Below, piece by piece: positions 42,288-50,900 of a DNA stretch of 50,915 nt. The position numbers were made by a program, and so were the translations under genes. The stretch lies in NCBI GenBank assembly GCA_002067705.1, contig MVRL01000187.1:1-50915 (forward strand), in the 5' to 3' direction. The notes beneath the pieces are model-generated. The model did no database searches. It was not told where the DNA came from and saw only the letters and a program-made list of their open reading frames with translations. Within the stretch, counting starts at the first letter, position 1. Every line of letters begins with the position of its first letter. This DNA is from Methanosaeta sp. PtaU1.Bin112. Lineage in GTDB: Archaea > Halobacteriota > Methanosarcinia > Methanotrichales > Methanotrichaceae.

Positions 42288-44437
42288 CAGAGCCACCCCC
42301 AGGGGTCCTGGAATGGATAGCGGTCGACACCGCCTCCGGGAATTTGGTGCGGCTGCTGGGAAGGGTTGCCGAAGACCGGCTGGTCGCTCCAGTAGTTGCC
42401 GCCGGATACTGGCCCGGCGTCCCATTGGTTTTGGTTGTTATCGGCTGCATTCTGGATGCCGTTGTCTGTGAAGACATTATGGTAGAGCAGAGATCCAGTG
42501 CAATCCACCAGATTGGCGCCGGCCAGACGATTATCATAGATGTTATTCCCAGAGATGCGGCAGTCCTTCGAGCTGCTCATGCGCAGGCCAAAACGAGAAT
42601 TCTCGCCAATGTTATTTCCGGCAATAGATACGTTGTGAGATGATTGGAGGTAGATTCCCTGTCCGTTTCTCAGAACGGTGTTATTGCGAAGCTCAGCATA
42701 AACCAACTGGAGCAGAGAAAGACCATCTACCTTGTTATCGGTGGCATTGTTAGCCTGAAGATAGCAGTGGTTGCTGCCTGCAAGGTATATGCCTCGATCG
42801 CTGGAAATCGCATCATTTCCCAGAAGGGTGCAATCATGGGATTTGAGTAGTTCGAGCCCATATTCCTGGTTTTCGTTCGCGCTGCAATTTTGAATCCTGC
42901 ATTGGCGAGATCCATGCAGAGAGATGCCTGTCTGGCAGAACAGAGCCTTGCAGTCCAATAGGCTAAGACCCTGGCCATTGTCCGCACTAAATCCCTCCGC
43001 CGAGCAATTGCTGGCCTGGTCGTAAGCAAACTGGCACCAAGTGGATGATTCCGCTCCAAAGCCAATCAGGCAATCTCTAGCAGAGCAATTGGATACTGCA
43101 CAGGCGAGACTGTCCAGCAGGAAAAAGCCCGTTTCAGCCCGAGAGATGCTGCTGTTTTTTATATTGCATTTGCTGGAGTTGACCAGCAGCACGCCGGCGC
43201 TGCAATTATTTATGGTCAAGTTGGCAGAGCTAACGTTTTTGCAGGATATCAGCCCCAAGAAGCCGCAATTTTCCGGTGCCATGAGATCGACTTTGCTTAT
43301 CAGGTAACAGATCGGCTTATCGTCCACAAGATTGCTCTGATCGATGTCCTGCAAATAGAATTCATAGTTAGTTGCCCCTGATTGGCCCTGGCCGGAATCG
43401 ATGCGCAGATTGTATGAATTCTCCCTAAGGCGGTTCTCCCTGAGGGCATTTTTTTTGCTGCCGCGCAAAGAGATTCCATAGACATTGCCGTATGCCTGGT
43501 TGTGGCGGAGGGAGTTTTCCGCGCAGCCTTGAAGAAGAATACCGTTGCCGTTCTGAGAGAGATTATTATCAATCAGCTGGTTCTGAGAAGCTCCTTCTGC
43601 GAATATTCCTGCCCGCTCGTTCTTTTCGCAGACGTTGCCGGTGACGTTGCAGCTTTGCGATCCTCTCAGGCTTATTCCTACCTTTCCGCCCGTTATGCGG
43701 TTATTCGTCAGGTTATTGCTGGCCGAATCGACAACGTCAATGGCGCTCACATATCCACGGGAGAAGCTGTTATTTGAAAGGTTGTTGCTGTGAGATCTGG
43801 TAAGCACCACACCAAATCCGTCACCGGATAACGTGTTATTGAGAAGGTCATTCTCTCCGGCGTCTTCTATCTGTATGCCTTGCAAGGCCGAGATCTGGCA
43901 ATCAGATATCATGCACCCCTTCGTGCCGTTGATTCTGATGGCTGTGCTCCCTGATATGGAGCTTTGCAGAACATCGTTATTCGCGCCGAATATCTCTATC
44001 CCCTGAGGCGAATCGATGCGGCAACCCATTATGGAATTATTGTCGCCAGTGACATCGAGTCCCGTCGCGATGCCACTGATGGTGCAGCCTGCAATTTGAC
44101 TGTCTGAGGTGGTAAGGCTGACGGCAGGATCTTTTCCGCGTTGCTTTATAGTGAGGTCTGATATCCTGCAGCCTGGTGCAGTTATTGCCAACATTCCCTC
44201 TATAACTGCTTGGCCTCTTGCGGTGATGTTCAATCTCTTGTCGACGATAGCACCGGAGTAATTTCCTGGATGGATTTCTATGGCATCGCCGTTGCTTGCT
44301 TTGAGAACGGCGACGGAAAGCGTCTTGGCGTCTCCAAAATCACCAGTATCGACAACCAATGTCCTGGCCTGGCAGCAAGCAATTAAAGCCAATAGGATGA
44401 GGGCAATACATGGGTTCATCGTTCCTGCTTTATGCAT
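42287..44437 (-). CDS. Secreted right-handed beta-helix protein (NosD-like repeats)
   Basis: 716 residues. A signal peptide (ALILLALIACC) may end in a lipobox. Then a periplasmic copper-binding/NosD-type beta-helix: repeated N-N segments such as NDLLNNTLSGDGFGVVL, NNLSNNSFSRG, and NNLTNNRITGGKVGISL, each ~22-24 residues per coil. The C-terminus GGNYWSD followed by a Pro/Gly-rich end is typical of archaeal surface members. It is probably a glycosylated surface protein. TGATG overlap couples it to the Ahb-like gene. ATG 44419 with AGGA upstream is an alternative start. Confidence 0.85.
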   Translation of the reverse strand: MHKAGTMNPCIALILLALIACCQARTLVVDTGDFGDAKTLSVAVLKASNGDAIEIHPGNYSGAIVDKRLNITARGQAVIEGMLAITAPGCRISDLTIKQRGKDPAVSLTTSDSQIAGCTISGIATGLDVTGDNNSIMGCRIDSPQGIEIFGANNDVLQSSISGSTAIRINGTKGCMISDCQISALQGIQIEDAGENDLLNNTLSGDGFGVVLTRSHSNNLSNNSFSRGYVSAIDVVDSASNNLTNNRITGGKVGISLRGSQSCNVTGNVCEKNERAGIFAEGASQNQLIDNNLSQNGNGILLQGCAENSLRHNQAYGNVYGISLRGSKKNALRENRLRENSYNLRIDSGQGQSGATNYEFYLQDIDQSNLVDDKPICYLISKVDLMAPENCGFLGLISCKNVSSANLTINNCSAGVLLVNSSKCNIKNSSISRAETGFFLLDSLACAVSNCSARDCLIGFGAESSTWCQFAYDQASNCSAEGFSADNGQGLSLLDCKALFCQTGISLHGSRQCRIQNCSANENQEYGLELLKSHDCTLLGNDAISSDRGIYLAGSNHCYLQANNATDNKVDGLSLLQLVYAELRNNTVLRNGQGIYLQSSHNVSIAGNNIGENSRFGLRMSSSKDCRISGNNIYDNRLAGANLVDCTGSLLYHNVFTDNGIQNAADNNQNQWDAGPVSGGNYWSDQPVFGNPSQQPHQIPGGGVDRYPFQDPWGWL

Positions 44438-44522
44438 TTATGGCTATTAAATCTATGGCGGGATGTAGAAAGATAGAAATACGCAAATCCAATATCCCTA
44501 TTTTGAGCAGGGAAGGATTCTC

Positions 44523-45809
44523 ATGGCAGGATTTCGCATATTAATTATCGAAGATGATCCGGAACATGCCGAACTGATTAGAATGGGTTTCAGAAGGCAT
44601 GACGAATTCTTCTTGGATTTTGCCGCCTCTGGAGAAGAGGGGCTGAGGATGATTGCCGCCACTGCTTATGACCTAATATCTGTGGATCTGGTTCTGCCCG
44701 GCATTGGCGGCCTGGATGTTCTGGTGAGGATCAGAAAGATCGATCAGGACATTCCGGTAGTAATGGTATCCGGCCACGGCACCACGGAGATGGCCGTGGT
44801 CGCTTTTGAAAATAGAGCCACAAAATATGTGGTCAAGAGCCTGGAAAGCTTCAAGAGCCTGCCTTATGTCTTCGAGAACCTCATTTTAGAGGCCAGGTTT
44901 AAGAGCAACGAGAGATCCATGCGCGAAAAGATTGAGCGATCGGAGCGGATTCATAGAAATATTGTGGAGAACGCTCTGGCTGGCATCTATATCTTGCAGG
45001 ATGGCGGCTTTCGGCTTGTCAATCCAAAGCTGGGTGAGATATTCGGCTGCTCTGCTCAGAGCCTGATCGGCCTGCCCTTCTGGCAGCTCGTGAGGCCTGA
45101 TGATATGCATTGCGTGACCCGCCTGCTTCGCGACATGTCGTCGGATATACCCGTTTACGAGTCCAAGGTGCAACGCAAAGATGGAACTTGCCGTTGGATC
45201 GAGTTTCGGACCGTCCCAATAGAGTATGAAGGCAAGAGGGCAATGCTGGGCAATCTTGTAGACATAACAGAACGAAAAGAAAGAGAGATCGAAATAACGC
45301 AGGCGAACCGAGAGCTTGCTGCCATCGACGGCATAATGCAGACCTGCCTTTCCTCATCAGATGATGCGGATAAGATGCTGACTGAAGCGCTGGATCATCT
45401 CATTGCAGGCATTGATGATGCGCAGATCGGGGGGATATTTCTCAAGGAGGCAAGCGGCCTGGTGCTGCGGGCGCTGCACGGACCGGTGGAAGATCTTATC
45501 GATTTCATCAATGGAATGGACTCGAGCATTCTTCTCGTCGCGCCTCGCGCCCATAATCACGATGCAGGCAGAAATCCTGAAAAAGACAAGAATCGCAAGT
45601 GGATCTCGGCGCCTTTAGCATATGCCTGCGAGGCAAAAGGTGCGGTGGTCGTCGCCTGCGGAGAGGCAAACGGCGCACAAAGCCTGAGCTTTCTGGAAAA
45701 GGCAACCAGCCGAATAAGCTACCTCCTGGAAGTATGCGACCAAAGAACGATGATTCTGCCCACAGAGGGGCCGCTTGCTCAGATCAGAACCGGCTACACA
45801 TCCAGTTAG
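44523..45809 (+). CDS. Response regulator: REC-PAS-GAF without an output domain
   Basis: 428 residues. Receiver residues ~4-120 have acidic Glu10/Asp11/Asp12, phosphoacceptor Asp55 in SVDLVLPG, Ser83 and Lys105. A PAS domain with its C-terminal motif (about 140-260, ending GNLVDITERKE) and a short GAF-like part (~270-400) follow. There is no DNA-binding or kinase domain, so it probably signals by protein contacts. The kinase partner is unidentified; no kinase is adjacent. Confidence 0.88.
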   Translation: MAGFRILIIEDDPEHAELIRMGFRRHDEFFLDFAASGEEGLRMIAATAYDLISVDLVLPGIGGLDVLVRIRKIDQDIPVVMVSGHGTTEMAVVAFENRATKYVVKSLESFKSLPYVFENLILEARFKSNERSMREKIERSERIHRNIVENALAGIYILQDGGFRLVNPKLGEIFGCSAQSLIGLPFWQLVRPDDMHCVTRLLRDMSSDIPVYESKVQRKDGTCRWIEFRTVPIEYEGKRAMLGNLVDITERKEREIEITQANRELAAIDGIMQTCLSSSDDADKMLTEALDHLIAGIDDAQIGGIFLKEASGLVLRALHGPVEDLIDFINGMDSSILLVAPRAHNHDAGRNPEKDKNRKWISAPLAYACEAKGAVVVACGEANGAQSLSFLEKATSRISYLLEVCDQRTMILPTEGPLAQIRTGYTSS

Positions 45810-45824
45810 CGTATTGCTAAGTAT

Positions 45825-46328
45825 TCAGCCGAAAAATTCCATGAGCCAGTCCACCTGGCCGGCCGGAAGACGCAGCCTTCTTTCGATAATCCCTGCTACG
45901 ATCTCAGCCACTTGTTGAGGGCTCTTTCCGGTAGTATCAATCTCATCAACCCTTTGGCAGCGCTCTGCCGCTTCGACCAGGATGACATCCAGCGCTTCTG
46001 CCTCCAGGTTCTCCTGCATTTTGGTGGCGGAGTAGCCACGTGCCTGCAGACGGGACCGGAGGGCTGAAGGCTCCAGCCGCAGGACTATCGCCCAATCTGC
46101 GAAGTGATGAGAGAAATGGCCCTCCAGGATAACCGTCTCTTCGCCGTCCAGCTCTTTCAGGCAATCCGCCAGAGCATCCATGTCCGCTTCCAGGCAGCCC
46201 CGGTCCGGGTCTATGCCAAGATTCATGCCCTCTTTCACCAGAGAATTTATGTCGATGACTTGGTAGGGCAGGAGAGCGGCGATGGTGGTCTTTCCGGTTC
46301 CGGGAGTGCCTGTAAGCGCTATTTTCAT
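45825..46328 (-). CDS. Fap7/AK6-type adenylate kinase
   Basis: 167 residues. The P-loop GTPGTGKTT at residues 7-15 opens a small NMP-kinase fold; ILEGHFSHHFADW and VLRLEPSALRSRL are typical of AK6/Fap7 proteins, which act in small-subunit ribosome maturation and have adenylate kinase/ATPase activity. Its ATG overlaps the hisC stop, so it is the third gene of an argD-hisC operon. Confidence 0.9.
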   Translation of the reverse strand: MKIALTGTPGTGKTTIAALLPYQVIDINSLVKEGMNLGIDPDRGCLEADMDALADCLKELDGEETVILEGHFSHHFADWAIVLRLEPSALRSRLQARGYSATKMQENLEAEALDVILVEAAERCQRVDEIDTTGKSPQQVAEIVAGIIERRLRLPAGQVDWLMEFFG

Positions 46329-47389
46329 ATTTCCTGAAATGCGGAGAGGAAGCGGTCGTTCTCAGAAGGCGTTCCTACGGTCACACGGGCATGATTCTCG
46401 CCTGCTCCCCAAAAGGAGCGGCAATCTCGAATGATGATGCCTCTGGCCAGAAATCTCTCCACGTACTCCCGGGAGGAAATCGGCGTTTCCAGGTAGAGGA
46501 AGTTGGCCTGAGATGGGTGCGCTCCCGTGGCTTTTTGCAGCCTCTCTCGCTCGGATTTTATCTTTTCTACAGTGCGGCGCATGAACGGCAGGTCCGAGAG
46601 AGCGGCGGTACCAGCGGCAACGGACGCACAGCTGATTCCATAAAATGGAGGCGCAGCTCTCCGGTATTGTTCAGCTATCCACGGGGGAGCTACGGCATAG
46701 CCCAGGCGCATTCCGGCAAGGCCAAAGGCTTTGGACAGCGTCCGGCCTACAATCAGGTTGTCGTATCGATCCACCAGCCGGATGAGACTTCTGTCTGCGA
46801 ATTCCACATAAGCTTCATCCAGAAACACAATTGCCTCCGTGCTCTCCAGAAGCGCGCAGATCTCCTCCTCGCTCATCACATTTCCGGTGGGATTGTTAGG
46901 CGAGCAGAGAAAGGCCATCTTTATATTTCTTGGCATCTCGCCCGAAACCTCGAAATCGGGCCCGCGGGGCGAGAGGACGGGCGTCGCTCCGGCCGTGATG
47001 GTCAGGATCTCGTAGTAGCTGAAGGTCGGCGTGGGAATGAAAGTCCTGTCTCCCGTCTCCAGGAAGAGGCGGGTCAGGGTGTCCATGACGCCGTCCATGC
47101 CCGCTCCTATGATTATCATCTCCTCGGGAAAGCCGGTATAAGCGGCGATACCCGCTATCAGCTTCTCTGGTTCTGGGTATCTCTCCGGTGAGATGGAAGC
47201 GACAGATTCGCTCACTTTAGGGCTGGGGCCGTAGGGGTTTTCGTTGCTGCCCAGCTTGACGATCGTTTCCGGTTTTAGGCCATATTTTCTGGAGATCTCT
47301 AGAAAGCCTTTGCCTGCCACGTAGGGCTTGAGTTTGCCCAGGATGGGCCGCAGCTGCGACCTCCTCCAGGATTCAGAGTGACTGCTCAA
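46325..47389 (-). CDS. hisC: Histidinol-phosphate aminotransferase
   Basis: 354 residues, usual length. A PLP-dependent class I/II aminotransferase in histidine synthesis. Motifs: KLGSNENPYGPSPK near the start, PTFSYYEI, CSPNNPTGN, VFLDEAYVEF and the PLP lysine in RTLSKAFGLAGMRLGY. It overlaps argD by 17 bp and AK6 by 4 bp. Confidence 0.95.
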   Translation of the reverse strand: MSSHSESWRRSQLRPILGKLKPYVAGKGFLEISRKYGLKPETIVKLGSNENPYGPSPKVSESVASISPERYPEPEKLIAGIAAYTGFPEEMIIIGAGMDGVMDTLTRLFLETGDRTFIPTPTFSYYEILTITAGATPVLSPRGPDFEVSGEMPRNIKMAFLCSPNNPTGNVMSEEEICALLESTEAIVFLDEAYVEFADRSLIRLVDRYDNLIVGRTLSKAFGLAGMRLGYAVAPPWIAEQYRRAAPPFYGISCASVAAGTAALSDLPFMRRTVEKIKSERERLQKATGAHPSQANFLYLETPISSREYVERFLARGIIIRDCRSFWGAGENHARVTVGTPSENDRFLSAFQEI

Positions 47390-48572
47390 TCACGCTCACC
47401 ATTCTGTCGATCTCTTCTTTTTCCACTACCAGAGGCGGTACAAAGCGCAGGGTGTGCTCGCCGGTGCTGTTGAGCAGAACTCCTTTAGCCAGAGCCTTTT
47501 CGACCAACGATTTGCAGTCGGCATCCAGGTCAAGGCCCACCATCAGTCCAAGGCCGCGGATCTGCCTGGCCGCTAGTTTTGCCAGTTGGCTCTTCAGGTA
47601 TGCACCCATCTCTTCAGACCTCTCTACCAGCTTCTCCTCCTTTATGACCTGAATGCAGGCCAGGGCGCCGGCGCAGATGAGCGGCCCGCCTGCGAAGGTG
47701 GAGCCGTGGTCGCCCTTCTGGAATATCTCTGAGACGGAGCCTGCGGCCAGCATGGCGCCGATGGGCAGGCCCCCGGCCATGGCTTTGGCCAGGGTCATGA
47801 TATCCGGCTTAACACCAAAATGGTCTTTGCCAAACCATTTTCCAGTACGGCCAAAGCCGGTCTGAACTTCATCGAAGATGAGCAGCGCTCCCCTGTCGTC
47901 GCAGATCTGCCGGGCGGCGCGCAGATACTCTGCATCGGCAACATAGACCCCCGCTTCTCCCTGAACTGGCTCCAGGATGACTGCCCCGGTCTCGGAGGTC
48001 ACCGCAGCCTTGAGGGCCTCAACATCATTGTAGGGAACGAATGCTGCCTCGTTCAGGGGCCGGAAGGGCTCGCGGTAGACCGATTTGTAGGTGATGCCCA
48101 GCGCTCCCAGGGTGCGGCCGTGAAAAGCCCGCTCCGCAGCCACGATCTTCGACTTGCCGGTAGCCCTGCGGGTCAGCTTCAGGGCAGCTTCAACGCTCTC
48201 TGCGCCGGAGTTGCAGAAGTAGGCCCGATCCATGCCGGTGAGGGCCTTCAGCTCTTCAGCCAGTAGCACCTGATTTTCCGTGTAGTAGAGGTTGGAAGTG
48301 TGGATGAGCCGCTCTGCCTGCCTGGCTATGGCCCTGGCTACCGTAGGGTGGCAGTGGCCAACGTTGTTCACGGCGATGCCGGCCACAAAGTCCAGGTACT
48401 CCTTTCCATCCGAGTCCCAGACGCGAACACCGCTGCCCCGCACGATTGCCACATCCTGGCGGGCATAGGTCTGGATGATGGCCTTTGCTTCTCTGGCCTT
48501 GAGATCATTTTTTTCGATCATAGACATTGCTTCCGGTTCCATCACAAGGGACTGTTTTGACTTCATTTTCAC
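47373..48572 (-). CDS. argD: Acetylornithine aminotransferase
   Basis: 399 residues. A class III PLP aminotransferase of arginine synthesis. Motifs: YLDFVAGIAVNNVGHCHP, CNSGAESVEAALKLTRR, AFHGRTLGALGITYK, ILEPVQGEAGV, LLIFDEVQTGFGRTGK and the PLP lysine in LAKAMAGGLPIGAM. The N-terminal ~15 residues are poorly defined, so ATG 48527 (MSMIEKND) might be the true start. First gene of argD-hisC-AK6. Confidence 0.95.
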   Translation of the reverse strand: MKMKSKQSLVMEPEAMSMIEKNDLKAREAKAIIQTYARQDVAIVRGSGVRVWDSDGKEYLDFVAGIAVNNVGHCHPTVARAIARQAERLIHTSNLYYTENQVLLAEELKALTGMDRAYFCNSGAESVEAALKLTRRATGKSKIVAAERAFHGRTLGALGITYKSVYREPFRPLNEAAFVPYNDVEALKAAVTSETGAVILEPVQGEAGVYVADAEYLRAARQICDDRGALLIFDEVQTGFGRTGKWFGKDHFGVKPDIMTLAKAMAGGLPIGAMLAAGSVSEIFQKGDHGSTFAGGPLICAGALACIQVIKEEKLVERSEEMGAYLKSQLAKLAARQIRGLGLMVGLDLDADCKSLVEKALAKGVLLNSTGEHTLRFVPPLVVEKEEIDRMVSVIEQSL

Positions 48573-48860
48573 GGCACACTCTTAGACTCTTCTTACGGTC
48601 AGTTATGCTTGCTGCTTGCAGCCTTCCGATGCTTTTTGCGATCATCGGGCCCGGTCAATTAGGGGGGCTACGGATACAAACTGCCTGCATCTCCCGGAGG
48701 TTCCAGGCAAAAAAGGTTTCGTGGGATAATGCTTGGATCAGATTATGACTCGATCTCAAGCGGGATTAGCCTCTTGCCCAAGCTTGCTCCTGCGCTCCAG
48801 GCCAGCTGCGGAAATCCAGTTGCGGCCCTCTTCGGCAGAACTCTGCTGCGAAATAGCGGT
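48573..48860. other. Upstream region of argD
   Basis: 288 bp without a supported gene. It should contain the argD-hisC-AK6 promoter, but no clear TATA box is seen. A G-rich patch GGGCCCGGTCAATTAGGGGG occurs near 48648-48667. Confidence 0.3.
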
Positions 48861-48974
48861 CTAGTCTTCGTCATCGCGGTCGCGATCGTGCTTCTTCTTC
48901 AGAAACCACAGGATGACCAGCAAGCCGATCACGAATAGCTTAATTTTGATGATCTTCTTGATGAGTTTGAACAT
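48861..48974 (-). CDS. 37-residue single-helix membrane protein
   Basis: ATG 48974 to TAG 48861-48863 gives 37 residues: a basic start (MFKLIKKIIKIK), a helix (LFVIGLLVILWFL), then KKKHDRDRDDED. The charge change from Lys to Asp-rich tail is striking. A TATA-like AGTTTTATAG near 49006-49015 on the minus strand and GGTG ten bases before the ATG support it. Not recognised. It lies upstream of argD on the same strand, 288 bp away. Confidence 0.6.
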   Translation of the reverse strand: MFKLIKKIIKIKLFVIGLLVILWFLKKKHDRDRDDED

Positions 48975-49384
48975 ATTCTATTTCACCAATATAATCTGAT
49001 ACTCAAAACTATAAAACTGTGATCTTTGTTGCCTGAAACCGGAGCACTTTCAAAGCTTGCTCAGATCAGATCGCTTACAATACCAAAAGCTACTCTCGTC
49101 AATGAATTGAATACAAGCTTCCTGCCTTGGCTGAAGAAAATTATCCTCTGGGCTGGCAGCTTGGAGAGTCCCTCTGGCCGGAATTGTCTTCGGTCGTCTC
49201 TTTACGCAGTCAAGGCGGACGTTGGCTCCTACAACTGGCTCTCTGAGTGCAAGCAGACGCCTATTCTCAGAGAGGACATCCTCATCCCGCATGAGCACTT
49301 CCGGTCGGTAGAAGTGCTAGGCTGAAACTGAGTGGAAATCTGTATAAAGAAAGAATCCTCTAGGGCAGGAGTGAGGGATATTAT
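48975..49384. other. 410-bp region with no clear gene
   Basis: Several mutually exclusive frames are open over 200-300 bp, including a plus-strand frame 49026-49325 with a TTG start, but none has a recognisable domain or ribosome site. A coding remnant is possible. A TATA-like CTGTATAAAG near 49341 likely serves the CHAT gene. Confidence 0.4.
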
Positions 49385-49774
49385 TTGGCCTACAGAGATC
49401 TGGCGATCAGATTGTCTTCGGAGGGCAAGCATCATTTTGTCGCCTCTGCTCTGGAAGACGGCAAATCCGTTGCATCCAGTTCTTTTGAGCTTAGATCTGA
49501 TGAGCTAAGGATTACCAAGCGCCTGAGGGAGTTGGAGAAGGCCGCTGCAAAACCAGAATCCTTGGTGACTTTTCACAAGGACTTCGGCCAGATGCTTTAC
49601 GGAAAGGTTCTAGCAGGGGATCTTAAGAGCTATTTCCAAAAGCAGATTGATGCCAATGGCGATGGTCTGCGGATCAGCCTTCAATTCGATGACAATGCTC
49701 AGTGGCTCGCCACTCTTCCCTGGGAATTTCTTCACGATGGCGAGGATTTCCTGGTAGCTAGTGCCATTTCATAG
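49385..49774 (+). pseudogene. CHAT-domain protein truncated by an IS element
   Basis: TTG 49385, preceded by GAGGG, opens a protein of about 126 native residues before the IS. The start AYRDLAIRLSSEGKHHFV and the LPWEFLHDGEDFLVAS segment match the N-terminal part of CHAT-domain (caspase-like peptidase) proteins. The catalytic His/Cys region lies beyond the insertion and is absent. The last residues AIS come from the IS end. CHAT proteins are often in defence or signalling systems, but nothing here defines a partner. Confidence 0.7.
49757..49771 (+). repeat. Left terminal inverted repeat of the IS element
   Basis: GCTAGTGCCATTTCA at 49757-49771 matches the reverse complement of the bases at 50901-50915 over 15 bp. 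The CTAG core and TA at 49759-49760 suggest insertion at a TA within GCTAGC. Confidence 0.85.
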
Positions 49775-50820
49775 AAAGTTCACACGATTTTCTATGGACT
49801 TCACAATTTTATGTTCATGATTTTTATTTCTCCAAATGATATAGCGCCTTATTGCACTTGCCAATTCTGTGTGACTTCTGTAATTGGAGTTCCGAATGGC
49901 AAATTTGCGAAGTGCTGTGAAATGACATTCTATCCGATTCAGCCATGATGCATTGGTGGGCAGGAAAACGAGTTCGATATTGTTTTTCTTGCACCACGAT
50001 ATTACTTCGTCTTTCAGGTGCGGGCTAAAGTTATCGAGTATGACATATAACTTTTCGCTATAAAGTGACCTCATGTACTTTAACAAATGAAGCAGTTCAT
50101 TCCACCTTTTCCGTTTCTTGATGTGACCATATAGTCTATTCGACGTGAGATCCAAGAATGCTATCAGATGTCGGACTCCTTTGTCTCTTGTGTATGTAGC
50201 CGGCACCAAGTCTGGTTTCGCGACCCAGTTTTCACCCAACTGGGGTCTAATTTCAAGCGGGCCAAATTCATCGAGGCAAATCACTCGACCATCTTTAGGA
50301 GGGTTACGATATAGTTCTACAATCTTGTTTTTTTAATTTCAAAGTCAGGATCATTAGATTCCTTCCAAGTCTTGGTTCTCCTGTATTTGATGCCGTTATC
50401 CTGGAGGATTCGTCTTATAGTTTCGTGGCTAATGTAATCGATATCGGTATTGCCTATGATGTAATCCTTTAGCTTGGGAAGAGACCATTCCGTGAAAGGC
50501 AATCCAAGATCCTTTGGCTTGGTCAAGGCGATATCAACGACGGTCTCACGTTGTTCGTTGTTGAATTTGGGACTGCTTCCACAGTTTTTATATTTCGATT
50601 CAAGAACTTCGAATCCAGTTTCATTGAATCCATGAACAACATAGCTCACATAATCGTTACTAAATCCAAAACTGCTGGCGATCTCAGGAACCTTCATTTT
50701 CTGAGCAGATGCCAGAATGACTTGGGCGCGCTTAACTCTGAAAGAATCATTTGAACGCCTCAAGATTCGTTTGAGCTGAGATCCCTCCTCATCTGTTATC
50801 TCCCTAACGTATATGCACAT
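49769..50820 (-). CDS. IS630-family transposase requiring a -1 frameshift
   Basis: Two adjoining frames: 50317-50820 (ATG 50820, GGGG upstream; 167 residues) with the N-terminal helix-turn-helix (VPEIASSFGFSNDYVSY), and 49769-50284 with the DDE catalytic part: VICLDEFGPL (first Asp), YVILDNFSPH (second Asp) and NRIECHF (Glu). The second frame is open upstream of its GTG to the A7 run at 50328-50334 on the minus strand; a -1 slip there joins KK to NKIVELYRNPP. It is a complete DDE triad if frameshifted. Confidence 0.88.
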
Positions 50821-50900
50821 ACTCTTGCCCCTTCGAAATCCCTTTGCGGAATAAAGAGTATGTTTAATAATATAAAGCTTATTTCCAAGAAAAATCAAGT

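Noticed and set aside
42288-42425. Longer start for the Ahb-like protein
   Set aside because: The added residues are Arg/Pro-rich translation of the beta-helix gene in another frame; the TGATG junction marks ATG 42287.
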